A stretch of DNA of 64,000 nt. Source: Pseudomonadota bacterium. Lineage in GTDB: Archaea; Thermoplasmatota; SW-10-69-26; JACQPN01; JAJPHT01. Positions within the stretch are counted from its first letter, which is position 1. The number at the start of each line of letters is the position of its first letter. This document shows positions 19,243 through 26,545 of this stretch, one piece after another. The notes below the pieces were generated by a model. That model ran no database searches, was not told where the DNA came from, and was given only the letters and a program-made list of their open reading frames with translations. The DNA is taken from assembly GCA_021325135.1 (NCBI GenBank), contig JAJPHT010000046.1, positions 163,885 to 227,884 of the forward strand, read 5' to 3'. The translations under genes were made by a program, and so were the position numbers.

Positions 19243-19931
19243 TCCCGATGCTTGGCTCGCCCCGCCGCGAGGTCGACAAACGCGCGTTCGACGCGGTCCG
19301 CCGCGAGCTGGGGTTCTCCCTCGTGCGCTGCGCGGGCCACTCGCCGGAGGGCTGGGAGATCGAGTACCAGTCGCCCGAGGGCACGCTCAAGATGGCCACG
19401 CTCGCCGGCCGCATCGAGCTGCGCCAGGGCGCGCTCATCGCCGCCCTCACCCGCCTGGACAACGACGCCCTGGGGCGCGTGCAGGAGCGGTGGGAAGTCC
19501 GCGCCGGCGAGGTCGTGGAGGCCACGGAAGAGCCCGCCACCGACCTTCACCTCCTCAAGGCCGTCGTCCGGACGCACCCGCACGTGCGCCAGCTGCTGGC
19601 CACGGGCTTCTGTGGACGCCCGGGCTATCCCGAGGAGCCCCAGGATCTCGTGGGCGCGCACTTCGCGATCCTGGCCAACGCGCGCCCCAAGGCCTTCCCC
19701 TCTGTCGGCATCCAGAGCGAAGGCATGTTCCTGGGCTGCGAGAGCGACGACCACGTCGGGCTGCTGCGCTTCCGGCTTCCGCCGGCCGTGCGCCATCTGG
19801 AGCGCAACCTCGTGGACTGGCGGCTCTCGACCGACGGGCGCATCGCCGTTCCGGGCTGCTGGTTCGTTCGGAGGTTCTTCCCCGCCGAGCTCGCCTTCGG
19901 CGATTTCCCCACGGGATGGCCGGTCCAGTAG
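19239..19931 (+). CDS. Uncharacterised protein coupled to LysRS
   Basis: 230 residues from the GTG that overlaps the lysS stop (GTGA), with GAGGAGG four bases upstream; an ATG at 19248 is a close alternative. It is a mixed alpha/beta soluble protein with no signal peptide or transmembrane segment. Notable stretches are EIEYQSPEGTLKMATLAGRI, VGIQSEGMFLGCESDDHVGL and a C-terminal Trp/Phe-rich end (FFPAELAFGDFPTGWPVQ). I do not recognise the family. Translational coupling suggests co-expression with LysRS but does not reveal a function. Confidence 0.7.
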   Translation: MIPMLGSPRREVDKRAFDAVRRELGFSLVRCAGHSPEGWEIEYQSPEGTLKMATLAGRIELRQGALIAALTRLDNDALGRVQERWEVRAGEVVEATEEPATDLHLLKAVVRTHPHVRQLLATGFCGRPGYPEEPQDLVGAHFAILANARPKAFPSVGIQSEGMFLGCESDDHVGLLRFRLPPAVRHLERNLVDWRLSTDGRIAVPGCWFVRRFFPAELAFGDFPTGWPVQ

Positions 19932-19997
19932 CCACACGCCCATGCGACGCCAGGAAGCGTGGTCGGGCCAACCGCAGATGCAGGTGCGGCGAGGCGC

Positions 19998-20270
19998 TCA
20001 CTCCGTCGGCGGCAGCGTGCAGTCGAAGACCTCGCGGCCCAGGACGAAGTAGCCGCACTCCTGGTGGCCGGCCGCGCTGCCCTGGTGGGCGTAGACGACC
20101 GTCTGGCCGTCCTCGACGCAGGTGAGGCGGTACGAGTCGCCCACGTCGTACTGGCTGGTCCACAGGTCGCAGGGGCCGACGCGGTGGTCGCCGAAGGGGT
20201 TGGGGACGGGAGTGGCCAGCGCGAGGGGCGTGGCGGCGAGCAGGATCGTAAGAAGCAGAAGAGTGCGCAT
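19998..20270 (-). CDS. Small secreted four-cysteine protein, VGPC family (copy 1)
   Basis: 90 residues: signal peptide MRTLLLLTILLAATPLALA, then a mature domain with VGPCDLW, ...RLTCVEDGQ..., ...HQECGYFV... and ...VFDCTLPPTE. The four cysteines are spaced as in four neighbouring paralogues, probably making two disulphides outside the cell. GGAGG lies about 8 bases before the ATG within a shared GGAGGCAC context. Closest to copy 2 (VGPCDYWTNQFDVGDS against VGPCDLWTSQYDVGDS). Last gene of a five-gene run. Function unknown; not a lipoprotein. Confidence 0.8.
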   Translation of the reverse strand: MRTLLLLTILLAATPLALATPVPNPFGDHRVGPCDLWTSQYDVGDSYRLTCVEDGQTVVYAHQGSAAGHQECGYFVLGREVFDCTLPPTE

Positions 20271-20321
20271 GGTGGTGCCTCCACAGGCGCACCACCAGGC
20301 GGGAAGATGACGTTTGCGGGC

Positions 20322-20615
20322 TCAGTTCACGAGGGGGCCGCAGCTGTAGAGGTCGTGGCCGTCGACCCAGTAGCCGCACTCCCACACGAGGCCGGCCTGG
20401 CCCTGGTGGAAGTAGATGCTGTGGCCCTCGACGTCGCACGTCAGGCGCGACGAGTCGCCCACGTCGAACTGGTTCGTCCAGTAGTCGCAGGGGCCGACGT
20501 AGTGGTCGCCGTAGGGGCTGGGGTGCGGGATCGCGATGGGGCCGGGGAGCGGGCCTGCAAGCGCGAGGGGGGTCGCCAGGAGCGCGAGCGCAGCAAGGAC
20601 AAGGGGGGTTCGCAT
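20322..20615 (-). CDS. Small secreted four-cysteine protein, VGPC family (copy 2)
   Basis: 97 residues: signal peptide MRTPLVLAALALLATPLALA, mature part with YVGPCDYWTNQFDVGDSS, RLTCDVEGHSIYFHQGQ, WECGYWVDGHD and YSCGPL. The Cys pattern matches copy 1, and about half of the mature residues are identical by eye, so these two arose by recent tandem duplication. GGAGGCACA precedes the ATG by 7 bases. The conserved aromatic residues around the first Cys suggest a compact beta fold. Unknown function, extracellular. Confidence 0.8.
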   Translation of the reverse strand: MRTPLVLAALALLATPLALAGPLPGPIAIPHPSPYGDHYVGPCDYWTNQFDVGDSSRLTCDVEGHSIYFHQGQAGLVWECGYWVDGHDLYSCGPLVN

Positions 20616-20681
20616 GGGTGTGCCTCCGCCGCGTGACGGTGGCGGGGAGGCATCACCCTTGCGGCGGAGCAGCGTCGCGGG

Positions 20682-20954
20682 TCAAGCCGGCACGCCGCAG
20701 GGGACGAAGACCGTGGCGCCGTCCACGTTGGCGTACGCGTAGTCGCCCAGCGCGCACGTGCCGTAGCTGGCGCGGGCGGACTGGCCGGCTGCGGCGCAGC
20801 CGACGCCCAGCGCCTCGCCGGGCCAGAGGAGCGACCACGAGACGACGCAGGGGCCCACCGTGACGGGGGGCTGCGGGAGCGAGGGGCGCGCGGCGGCGAG
20901 GGGCGCCAGCAAGGCGAGCGCCACGAGAAGAAGGGCGACACGCACGGCGCTCAC
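20682..20954 (-). CDS. Small secreted cysteine-rich protein, VGPC family (copy 3)
   Basis: 90 residues from a GTG at 20954 that overlaps the stop of the upstream paralogue (GTGA); a second GTG at 20945 is possible. Signal peptide VRVALLLVALALLAPLAAA, then PVTVGPCVVSW, GVGCAAAGQSARASYGTC and VFVPCGVPA. It keeps the VGPC start and the CxxxGQ motif of the family but has diverged elsewhere. Translational coupling to copy 4 shows that they form one operon. Extracellular, function unknown. Confidence 0.7.
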   Translation of the reverse strand: MSAVRVALLLVALALLAPLAAARPSLPQPPVTVGPCVVSWSLLWPGEALGVGCAAAGQSARASYGTCALGDYAYANVDGATVFVPCGVPA

Positions 20955-21232
20955 TCCGTCCCGGGGGAGCACTGCTCCAGGGTCTGGCCGAGGACGCGCA
21001 GGTGGCACGAGTGGCCCAGGAGCGTCATGCTGTCGGCGTAGTCGAAGACCTCGATGCCTTCGGCGGAGCACCCGGCGGCGCGCGACTCGGCGTCCACATT
21101 GAAGCCCCACGACGCGTGGCACGGGCCCACGACGTAGCTGCCGTGGTCGAGGGGGGGCAGGGGCGAGGCCTGCGCGAGGGGCGCCAGCGCAAGGAGGGCC
21201 AGGAGGCCGGCCAGGACGGGGGCGCGCATCAT
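20951..21232 (-). CDS. Small secreted four-cysteine protein, VGPC family (copy 4)
   Basis: 93 residues, signal peptide MMRAPVLAGLLALLALAPLAQA, mature part with YVVGPCHASWGFN, AGCSAEGIEVFDY, HSCHLRVLGQTLEQC. The C-terminal CxLRVxGQTLEQC segment is nearly identical in copy 5, marking these two as a second duplicated pair. The ATG at 21232 overlaps the stop of copy 5 (ATGA) and its own stop overlaps the start of copy 3, so copies 5, 4 and 3 are translationally coupled. Confidence 0.78.
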   Translation of the reverse strand: MMRAPVLAGLLALLALAPLAQASPLPPLDHGSYVVGPCHASWGFNVDAESRAAGCSAEGIEVFDYADSMTLLGHSCHLRVLGQTLEQCSPGTE

Positions 21233-21513
21233 TCCCCCTCCGGGGGCGGGCACTGCTCGAGGGTCTGGCCCGCGACGCGCAGGCCGCAGGAGTGGCCCCC
21301 GATGGTGGTGCCGTCCCAGTACGAGAGGACCTCCTGGCCCGCGACCCCGCACGAGACGGAGGTGACGCTGCCTTCGAACCACGTGACCTTCTCCACGTGG
21401 CAGGGGCCGACGGTCTCGTCGACGTTGCCGTTGGGCAGCGGGGGCGCGGCGGACGCGGCCGGGAGCAGGAGAAGCAGGATGAGCAGCGCGGGGAGCGCAA
21501 GCAGGGTTCGCAT
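21229..21513 (-). CDS. Small secreted four-cysteine protein, VGPC family (copy 5)
   Basis: 94 residues, first gene of the run. Signal peptide MRTLLALPALLILLLLLPAASA, mature part with ETVGPCHVEKVTW, SVSCGVAGQEVLSYWDG, HSCGLRVAGQTLEQCPPP. The start at 21513 is preferred because it is the first Met before the hydrophobic core; GGAGG lies about 12 bases upstream. The promoter probably lies in the divergent region shared with asnS around 21540-21608, where a TTTAAGG element on this strand would leave a 40-base leader. Confidence 0.78.
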   Translation of the reverse strand: MRTLLALPALLILLLLLPAASAAPPLPNGNVDETVGPCHVEKVTWFEGSVTSVSCGVAGQEVLSYWDGTTIGGHSCGLRVAGQTLEQCPPPEGE

Positions 21514-21579
21514 GGGGGTTTGTGCCTCCGGAAGCGGAGAGCGCCGCTGCACGTTTGGGGATTGCGGGCCCGCAGACCC

Positions 21580-21585
21580 TTAAAT
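21580..21585 (+). promoter_or_regulatory. TATA-like box of asnS
   Basis: TTAAAT centred 27 bp before the GTG at 21609, the spacing expected if transcription begins at the start codon itself. The reverse strand reads ATTTAA and could serve the divergent secreted-protein operon with a longer leader. Confidence 0.6.
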
Positions 21586-21608
21586 GCCAGGCGTTCCCTG
21601 CGGAGGCC

Positions 21609-22970
21609 GTGAGCCCGCCCCTCGTCTCCATCCGCAGCGTCCTCTCGGGCCAGCACACCGGCCAGAAGGTCCACCTGCGCGGCTGGATCCACCGCTACCG
21701 CACCAGCGGCAAGATCGTCTTCGCCACGCTGCGCGACGCGACGGGCACCCTCCAGACGACGACGAAGAAGGGCGTCGCCGACGACGCGTCGTTCGAGGAG
21801 GCCCTCAAGGGGAGCATCGAGGCCTCGGTGGAGCTGACCGGCACGGTCAAGGCGGACGAGCGCGCGCCGGGCGGCTTCGAGGTGGGCGTCGAGCAGTTCC
21901 ACCTCGTGGGAAGCTCCCACGACTTCCCCATCTACGAGAGCACCGTGGACGCCGACGCGCAGGAGACGCTCCTGGACAAGCGCCACCTCTTCCTGCGCAG
22001 CCGCCACCTGGCCAACGCCATGATCCTGCGCGCGAAGACGCTCAAGGCCTTCCGCGAGTGGTTCGACGAGCACGGCTTCTTCGAGACGACGCCCAGCGTC
22101 ATCACCACCAACAACTGCGAAGGCGGCAGCGAGGTCTTCGAGTTCGACTACTTCGGCCAGAAGGCCTTCCTCAGCCAGAGCAGCCAGCTCTACCTCGAAG
22201 CGCTGGTGTTCGGCCTGGAGCGCGTCTACTGCCTGCTGCCCAGCTTCCGCGCCGAGAAGAGCCGCACCCGCAAGCACCTCACCGAGTTCCAGCACCTGGA
22301 GGCCGAGGAGGCCTGGGTGGACAACAAGGGCAACATGGAGATCCAGGAGCAGCTCGTCTCCTACGTCGCGCGTCGCGTCGCCGACACCGCAGAGGAGCAG
22401 CTCGTCGCCCTGGGCCGCGAGCCGGCGGACCTGCGCAAGGTCACGACGCCGTTCAAGCGCCACACCTACGACGAGGCCATCTCGCTGCTGCGCAAGAAGG
22501 ACTACGACCGCGGCCGCGACGCCAAGGGGCGCAGGCGCGGCGCCATCGAGTGGGGCGAGGACCTGGGCGCGCCCGACGAGGCCGCGCTGGTGGAGGGCGA
22601 GGAGAAGCCCGTCTTCGTCATGAACTGGCCCGCCGACATGAAGGCCTTCTACATGCACAGCAACGGCGACGGCACCGTGGCCAACGCCGACATGATCGCG
22701 CCCTTCGGCTTCGGCGAGATCATCGGCGGCAGCCAGCGCAGCACCGACGTCGAGTGGATGAAGGGGCGCCTCGTGGAGCAGGCCAAGCGCGACGGCACCG
22801 CGCTGGACCTCAACGCCTACGAGTGGTACTTCGACCTGCGCCGCTACGGCAGCGTGCCCCACGCCGGCTTCGGCCTGGGCACCGAGCGCGTCGTCCGGTG
22901 GCTGGGCAACCTGGACCACATCCGCGACGCGACCCCCTTCCCCCGGACGCCGAGCCGCGCGTACCCGTAG
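21609..22970 (+). CDS. asnS: Asparaginyl-tRNA synthetase, archaeal type
   Basis: Charges tRNA-Asn. 453 residues: N-terminal OB fold (KVHLRGWIHRYRTSGKIVFA), then the class IIb core with motif 2 FRAEKSRTRKHLTEFQHLEAE and motif 3 GFGLGTERVVRWL. The ATP-site residues and the FGEIIGGSQR segment fit the AsnRS/AspRS-like archaeal group; HLTEFQHLEAE and the C-terminal YGSVPHAGFGLG are typical of AsnRS. The GTG start at 21609 is supported by a TATA box 27 bp upstream, implying a leaderless mRNA. A longer in-frame reading would run through the promoter. Confidence 0.93.
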   Translation: MSPPLVSIRSVLSGQHTGQKVHLRGWIHRYRTSGKIVFATLRDATGTLQTTTKKGVADDASFEEALKGSIEASVELTGTVKADERAPGGFEVGVEQFHLVGSSHDFPIYESTVDADAQETLLDKRHLFLRSRHLANAMILRAKTLKAFREWFDEHGFFETTPSVITTNNCEGGSEVFEFDYFGQKAFLSQSSQLYLEALVFGLERVYCLLPSFRAEKSRTRKHLTEFQHLEAEEAWVDNKGNMEIQEQLVSYVARRVADTAEEQLVALGREPADLRKVTTPFKRHTYDEAISLLRKKDYDRGRDAKGRRRGAIEWGEDLGAPDEAALVEGEEKPVFVMNWPADMKAFYMHSNGDGTVANADMIAPFGFGEIIGGSQRSTDVEWMKGRLVEQAKRDGTALDLNAYEWYFDLRRYGSVPHAGFGLGTERVVRWLGNLDHIRDATPFPRTPSRAYP

Positions 22971-22997
22971 GCGAGGACGCCGACGGACGTGGCAGGG

Positions 22998-23017
22998 TCA
23001 CGTGACCGGTCACGTGA
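22998..23017. repeat. 20-bp perfect palindrome, copy 1
   Basis: TCACGTGACCGGTCACGTGA, a perfect palindrome built of two TCACGTGA octamers (themselves palindromic) around CCGG. It lies 27 bp after asnS in a convergent intergenic region. The absence of a loop argues for a dimer or tetramer protein-binding site rather than an RNA hairpin, although the transcript could fold. Confidence 0.85.
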
Positions 23018-23031
23018 CGCGGTCGGCTGCA

Positions 23032-23051
23032 TCACGTGACCGGTCACGTGA
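23032..23051. repeat. 20-bp perfect palindrome, copy 2
   Basis: Identical to the copy at 22998-23017, separated from it by 14 bp (centre to centre 34 bp, a little over three helical turns). Together they present four TCACGTGA octamers on a 54-bp stretch. I saw no further copy in the window. Confidence 0.85.
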
Positions 23052-23136
23052 ACCACGGACCCCCCTTTGGCGCCCGTGGCGCGTCGGCGTTTGCCGCAGG
23101 GCCGCGAAGCGCGGGACCGCCCAACCCAGCCCCCGC

Positions 23137-23805
23137 TCAGCACGCCACGTTGTAGGCGAGCCCGTCGGAGCCCACGACGCCCCCGATGGAGCCCGCGGGG
23201 TCGGCGACGATGTCGTTCCATGTGGTGGGGTCGGAGTCCGAGGGGAGGGGCACGCCGCCCACGCTGCGGACGTTGGTGACCTGCGCGAGGCCGATGGTGG
23301 CGACGACGGTCTTCGCGCTGGGGCACTGGAAGACCTCGCCGAAGATCTTGACCTCCGCGTTGGTGCTGAAGAAGCCGCTGCTGGCGGACGCGCTGCCGTC
23401 GTAGGCGAACCAGTACGCCTGCGCGCGGTTCGCCAGCGTGCGCGTGCCCTGCGCCGGCGAGCCGGAGAGCGAGATGCCCTGCGCGGTGGCGGAGTCGCGG
23501 ATGCGCTGCGAGAGGTCCTTCCGCACGGTGTCCTCGTTGGGCCGCAGCAGCTCGCGCAGCGTCCGCACGGCGAGCTGCCCCTGATAGCCCGACCCCGAGC
23601 CTGCGGGGTGGTCGTACACGAGGACCTGGCTCTTGGAGAACGCGCTCCCCGAGGGCGCCCCCTGGGAGGCGGTGGCGTTCTTCTGCCAGCCGTTCCCGCC
23701 TGCGCCCTCCAGCAGGCGGTCGGGCACGCGCGCGGGCCGCAGGTCGAGGCAGCCCGGGAGCGCCAGGGCCGCGGCCAGGAGGAGGGCGAGGAGCCGGAGG
23801 CGCAC
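23137..23805 (-). CDS. Predicted lipoprotein of unknown function
   Basis: 222 residues from a GTG at 23805 with the lipoprotein signal RLRLLALLLAAALALPGC (lipobox LPGC). The mature part is mixed alpha/beta: a helical segment (LAVRTLRELLRPNEDTVRKD) followed by a beta-rich half with AEVKIFGEVFQCPSAKTVVATIG and a C-terminal Cys (YNVAC). No recognised family. The start fits a TATA-like TTCTTTTCC element about 25 bp upstream, and the promoter region is shared with the divergent CYTH gene. Confidence 0.75.
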   Translation of the reverse strand: MRLRLLALLLAAALALPGCLDLRPARVPDRLLEGAGGNGWQKNATASQGAPSGSAFSKSQVLVYDHPAGSGSGYQGQLAVRTLRELLRPNEDTVRKDLSQRIRDSATAQGISLSGSPAQGTRTLANRAQAYWFAYDGSASASSGFFSTNAEVKIFGEVFQCPSAKTVVATIGLAQVTNVRSVGGVPLPSDSDPTTWNDIVADPAGSIGGVVGSDGLAYNVAC

Positions 23806-23825
23806 GCGTCGCCACCGCAGGGCCG

Positions 23826-23840
23826 GGAAAAGAACCTTTT
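23826..23840. promoter_or_regulatory. Overlapping divergent TATA-like elements
   Basis: The AT-rich patch GAAAAGAACCTTTT provides CCTTTT about 25 bp before the rightward GTG (23863) and, on the other strand, GGTTCTTTT about 25 bp before the leftward GTG (23805). The arms AAAAG/CTTTT are also an imperfect inverted repeat, so one factor could control both directions. Confidence 0.5.
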
Positions 23841-23862
23841 CGGAGGCCGCCCGTGCCGCCGC

Positions 23863-24387
23863 GTGATCGAGTTCGAGGTGAAGGCCCCCGTCCCCCCGGA
23901 GCGGGTCGACGCCCTGCGCGCCATGCTCGGACCCCCGCGGAGGGTCGAGGAGCACGAGGACGCGTACTACGCGCACCCGTGCCGCGACTTCGCCGCCACC
24001 GACGAGGCGCTGCGCCTCTCGCGCCGCGGCGGGCGCGCCGACCTCACCTACAAGGGGCCCCGGCTCGACGCCCGCACCAAGGCGCGCCGCGAGATCGTGC
24101 TGCCCGTGGCGGACGAGCGCGCCGCGCAGGCCCTCGTCGAGGCGCTGGGGTTCCGCCCCTCCCTCGTCGTGCGCAAGCGCCGCTCCCTCCACGAGGCGCA
24201 AGGCTTCGAGGTCGCGCTGGACGAGGTCCCGCCCCTGGGGCACTTCGTCGAGGTCGAGCGCCAGCTCCCGGAGGGCTCGGACCGCGCGGCCGCCGAGCGC
24301 GAGGCAATGGCGCTCCTCGCGTCGTGGGGCCTTGTCCACACCGAGCGGCGCAGCTACCTGGAGATGCTCCTGGAGGCGCGCCAGTGA
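23863..24387 (+). CDS. CYTH-domain protein (class IV adenylate cyclase/thiamine-triphosphatase-like)
   Basis: 174 residues starting VIEFEVKA, which gives the CYTH signature ExExK at residues 3-7. Other tunnel residues are visible: LRLSRRGGRADLTYKGPR (Arg and Lys pairs) and ARREIVLPV, then LVVRKRRSLHEAQGFEVALDEVPPLGHFVEVE. CYTH enzymes bind triphosphorylated substrates with Mg2+ in an eight-stranded tunnel. The overall pattern is closest to CyaB-like class IV cyclases, whose archaeal members are mostly uncharacterised and may be phosphatases. The GTG start sits about 25 bp after a TATA-like CCTTTT. Confidence 0.88.
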   Translation: MIEFEVKAPVPPERVDALRAMLGPPRRVEEHEDAYYAHPCRDFAATDEALRLSRRGGRADLTYKGPRLDARTKARREIVLPVADERAAQALVEALGFRPSLVVRKRRSLHEAQGFEVALDEVPPLGHFVEVERQLPEGSDRAAAEREAMALLASWGLVHTERRSYLEMLLEARQ

Positions 24388-24809
24388 AGGCCCTCCTCGT
24401 CGCGGCCGCGCTCCTCCTGGCCGGCTGCGCCGCCCCGCCGCGCGACCCCTACGCGGGCCGCGCGCCTGCCGGCACGCAGACGCAGACGCTGGTGGTGCCG
24501 CGCCAGCAGTTCGCGCACCCCACCTTCGGCGCGCCCTCGCCGGTCCACGCGCGCGTGACGTGGAACTCCTCGCAGCGCATCGACGCGTGGATCACGGGCG
24601 ACTTCGAGCACGACTGCGCGGGGTACGGCCTGCGCACGTTCCACCCCGCCGCGGCGATGCTCAACTCCACTGGCGGCGTCCTGGAGGCCGACCTCCCGGC
24701 GGGGACCGACTGCCTGATCCTCGACAACGCGGACTTCGCCGGGGGCCAGGCGCCCGCGGGGCCCGATGCCACCGTGAGCTTCACCATCGACGTGTGGGTC
24801 CGGGGATAG
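24384..24809 (+). CDS. Predicted lipoprotein coupled to the CYTH gene
   Basis: 141 residues. The GTG at 24384 overlaps the CYTH stop (GTGA), and a GGAGG lies about 9 bases upstream. Signal VKALLVAAALLLAGC with lipobox LAGC, then a beta-rich domain with two further cysteines (FEHDCAGYGL and GTDCLILDNADF) that could form a disulphide, ending SFTIDVWVRG. It resembles small extracellular beta-sandwich lipoproteins, but I cannot name a family. Translational coupling to a cytoplasmic enzyme is unexplained. Confidence 0.75.
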   Translation: MKALLVAAALLLAGCAAPPRDPYAGRAPAGTQTQTLVVPRQQFAHPTFGAPSPVHARVTWNSSQRIDAWITGDFEHDCAGYGLRTFHPAAAMLNSTGGVLEADLPAGTDCLILDNADFAGGQAPAGPDATVSFTIDVWVRG

Positions 24810-24895
24810 CCCGCCGGCTTGCAAGGGGTCGCTTGCGGCGCCAAGACGCCCGGAAAACCGGAGGTTGGATCAACGCGCGCGACCATGAGGGCCCC

Positions 24896-25543
24896 ATGGC
24901 ACTCTCCGCCCCCAGGTTCTCCGACAACCCCCAGCACCCCAGCCTCCGCGAGGCGCGCATCGAGAGCGACCGCCCCCAGCGCGACCCCGGCATGGCCGCC
25001 TCCCCGCGCCCGCGCGCCTCGGAGACGGGGCCGCCCCTCGCGCCCTCCGCTGGCGGGCCCGCGGAGCCCACCATGCGGACCATGACGCGGGCCGAGATCG
25101 ATCAGTTCGTCGACCAGGGCAGCTTCGCGATCCTCTCGCTGGCGGGAGGAGACGCCGCCTACGGCGTGCCGCTGTTCTACGGCACGGACGGATACGCCAT
25201 CTACTTCCAGACGCGCGCGGGCCTCAAGACGCCCTACCTGCGCGCGACGCGCGAGGCGTGCCTCACCATCTCGCGCATCCGCAGCCACGAGGAATGGGCG
25301 AGCGTCCAGCTCCTGGGCTCCATCGAGGTCGTGGACGCGGCGGCGCGCGGCTCGCAGTCGCGCAACGCCCTCGTGGGCATCCCGCCTCCGCTGGACTGGT
25401 GGGAGAGCGACGAGCGCGCCGGAAGCGCAGAGCCCCCCGGGCTCACCACCTACCGCCTCGTCCCCCGCAAGCTCATCGGGCGCTACAGCATGCCCGCCGA
25501 GGGGACCGCGACCGAGCGCAACGCCGGCTTCGAGGGGATGTGA
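24896..25543 (+). CDS. Pyridoxamine 5'-phosphate oxidase-family (FMN-binding split barrel) protein
   Basis: 215 residues. The core (about 60-215) has the split-barrel pattern of PPOX-like flavoproteins: MTRAEIDQFVDQGSFAILSLAG, AYGVPLFYGTDGYAIYFQTR, EACLTISRI and WASVQLLGSIEVVD. Many archaeal relatives bind FMN, F420 or haem, so the cofactor is open. The first 60 residues are polar and Pro-rich with no conservation visible; an ATG at 25073 would omit them and could be the real start. It lies 2 bp before a CBS-domain gene and is likely co-transcribed with it. Confidence 0.8.
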   Translation: MALSAPRFSDNPQHPSLREARIESDRPQRDPGMAASPRPRASETGPPLAPSAGGPAEPTMRTMTRAEIDQFVDQGSFAILSLAGGDAAYGVPLFYGTDGYAIYFQTRAGLKTPYLRATREACLTISRIRSHEEWASVQLLGSIEVVDAAARGSQSRNALVGIPPPLDWWESDERAGSAEPPGLTTYRLVPRKLIGRYSMPAEGTATERNAGFEGM

Positions 25544-25544
25544 C

Positions 25545-25910
25545 GTGCGCGTCCGCGACCTCATGACCACGCCCGCGTTCTGCCTCCACCCGGCCGACAC
25601 GTTCGCGCACGCCCGCGCGGAGGCCCTCGGACGCCACGTCCATCAGCTTCCGGTCGTGGACGGCGAGGGCCGCCTCGTGGGCATGCTGGCGCCTTCCGAG
25701 GTGCCGGCGCCGCGCGAGCGAAGCCAGTCTCCCGTCTCGCGCCTGATGGAGACGGGACGGCTCGCGCTGCGCCCCGAGATGACCGCCTCCGAGGGGCGCA
25801 GCCTCCTGGAAGCGGCCCACGTCCAGTCGGCGCCCGTCCTCTCCCGCAGGCGCGTCGTGGGCATGATCACGCTGCGCGACCTTGCGCGCGCGGAGGCGAG
25901 CGCCCCGTGA
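25545..25910 (+). CDS. CBS-domain pair protein
   Basis: 121 residues comprising two CBS motifs in tandem: VRDLMTTPAFCLHPADTF...HQLPVVDGEGRLVGMLAPSE and VSRLMETGRLALRPEMTASE...SAPVLSRRRVVGMITLRDL. Such pairs bind adenosine nucleotides or S-adenosylmethionine and act as energy or ligand sensors. The GTG at 25545 begins directly at the first motif, 2 bp after the PPOX-family stop. As a stand-alone module it probably modulates a partner; adjacency suggests, but does not prove, that the flavoprotein is the partner. Confidence 0.9.
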   Translation: MRVRDLMTTPAFCLHPADTFAHARAEALGRHVHQLPVVDGEGRLVGMLAPSEVPAPRERSQSPVSRLMETGRLALRPEMTASEGRSLLEAAHVQSAPVLSRRRVVGMITLRDLARAEASAP

Positions 25911-26005
25911 GCCCCGCGGCGCTGTGGCTGGCCTTCCGCGCGTCGTGACGCGACAAGCCCCGCCACGTGCGAATCTTCAAGCGGCCGACGCCACGTGGCC
26001 GTCGT

Positions 26006-26494
26006 ATGCCCCATCTGCCCGCCACGCGCGCCATGGGCGAGAGCCGCGCGAGCATGGTCCGCCTCATGATGCCCTCGGACGCGAACCCGCACGGCAACGT
26101 GCACGGCGGCGTCATCATGAAGTTCGTGGACGAGGTGGCGGGCATCGTCGCGCACCGGCACGCGCGGCGCAACGTCGTCACGGCGCGCCTCGACCGCATG
26201 GACTTCCTGGAGCCCGTCTTCGTGGGCAACGCGCTGACGCTGGACGCGCGCCTCGCCTACACGGGCCGCACCAGCATGGAGGTCATGGTGGACATCCGTG
26301 CCGAGAACCTGGACACGGGCGAGGTCGTGCACACCGGCACCGCGTGGCTCACCATGATCGCCCTCAACGAGCGCGGCCGCCCCGTGCCCGTCCCTCCCGT
26401 GGTCGCGGAGACCGAGGACGAGAAGGCGCTCCACGAACTGGCGCGGCTCCGCTACGAGGCGAGGCGCGCGGAGAGGAAGGGCGCGAAGCAGTGA
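26006..26494 (+). CDS. Acyl-CoA thioesterase, hot-dog fold (YciA/BACH-like)
   Basis: Hydrolyses acyl-CoA to fatty acid and CoA. The 162-residue protein has the single hot-dog domain signatures MVRLMMPSDANPHGNVHGGVIMKFVDEVAGIVAHRHA, with catalytic Asn and Asp in the usual positions, and TARLDRMDFLEPVFVGN, then MVDIRAENL and a charged C-terminal helix. The start is uncertain: ATG 26006 gives a typical short N-terminus, a GTG at 25967 would add 13 residues, and an ATG at 26030 is also in frame. Functionally it may balance acyl-CoA pools with the 9-15 kb island. Confidence 0.9.
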   Translation: MPHLPATRAMGESRASMVRLMMPSDANPHGNVHGGVIMKFVDEVAGIVAHRHARRNVVTARLDRMDFLEPVFVGNALTLDARLAYTGRTSMEVMVDIRAENLDTGEVVHTGTAWLTMIALNERGRPVPVPPVVAETEDEKALHELARLRYEARRAERKGAKQ

Positions 26495-26517
26495 CGCGCC
26501 TGGCCTGTTAGGAAGGG

Positions 26518-26522
26518 TTATC
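26518..26522 (+). promoter_or_regulatory. TATA-like box of the 26546 membrane protein gene
   Basis: TTATC within GGGTTATCTCC, centred 26 bp before the GTG at 26546. Predicts a leaderless transcript. Confidence 0.55.
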
Positions 26523-26545
26523 TCCTTCCCCGGGAACGGCCTCGC

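Noticed and set aside
22810..23013. Short minus-strand frame starting MTGHVTLPRPS near the palindromes
   Set aside because: It starts in the palindrome itself and then runs antisense to asnS; no ribosome binding site, shadow composition.
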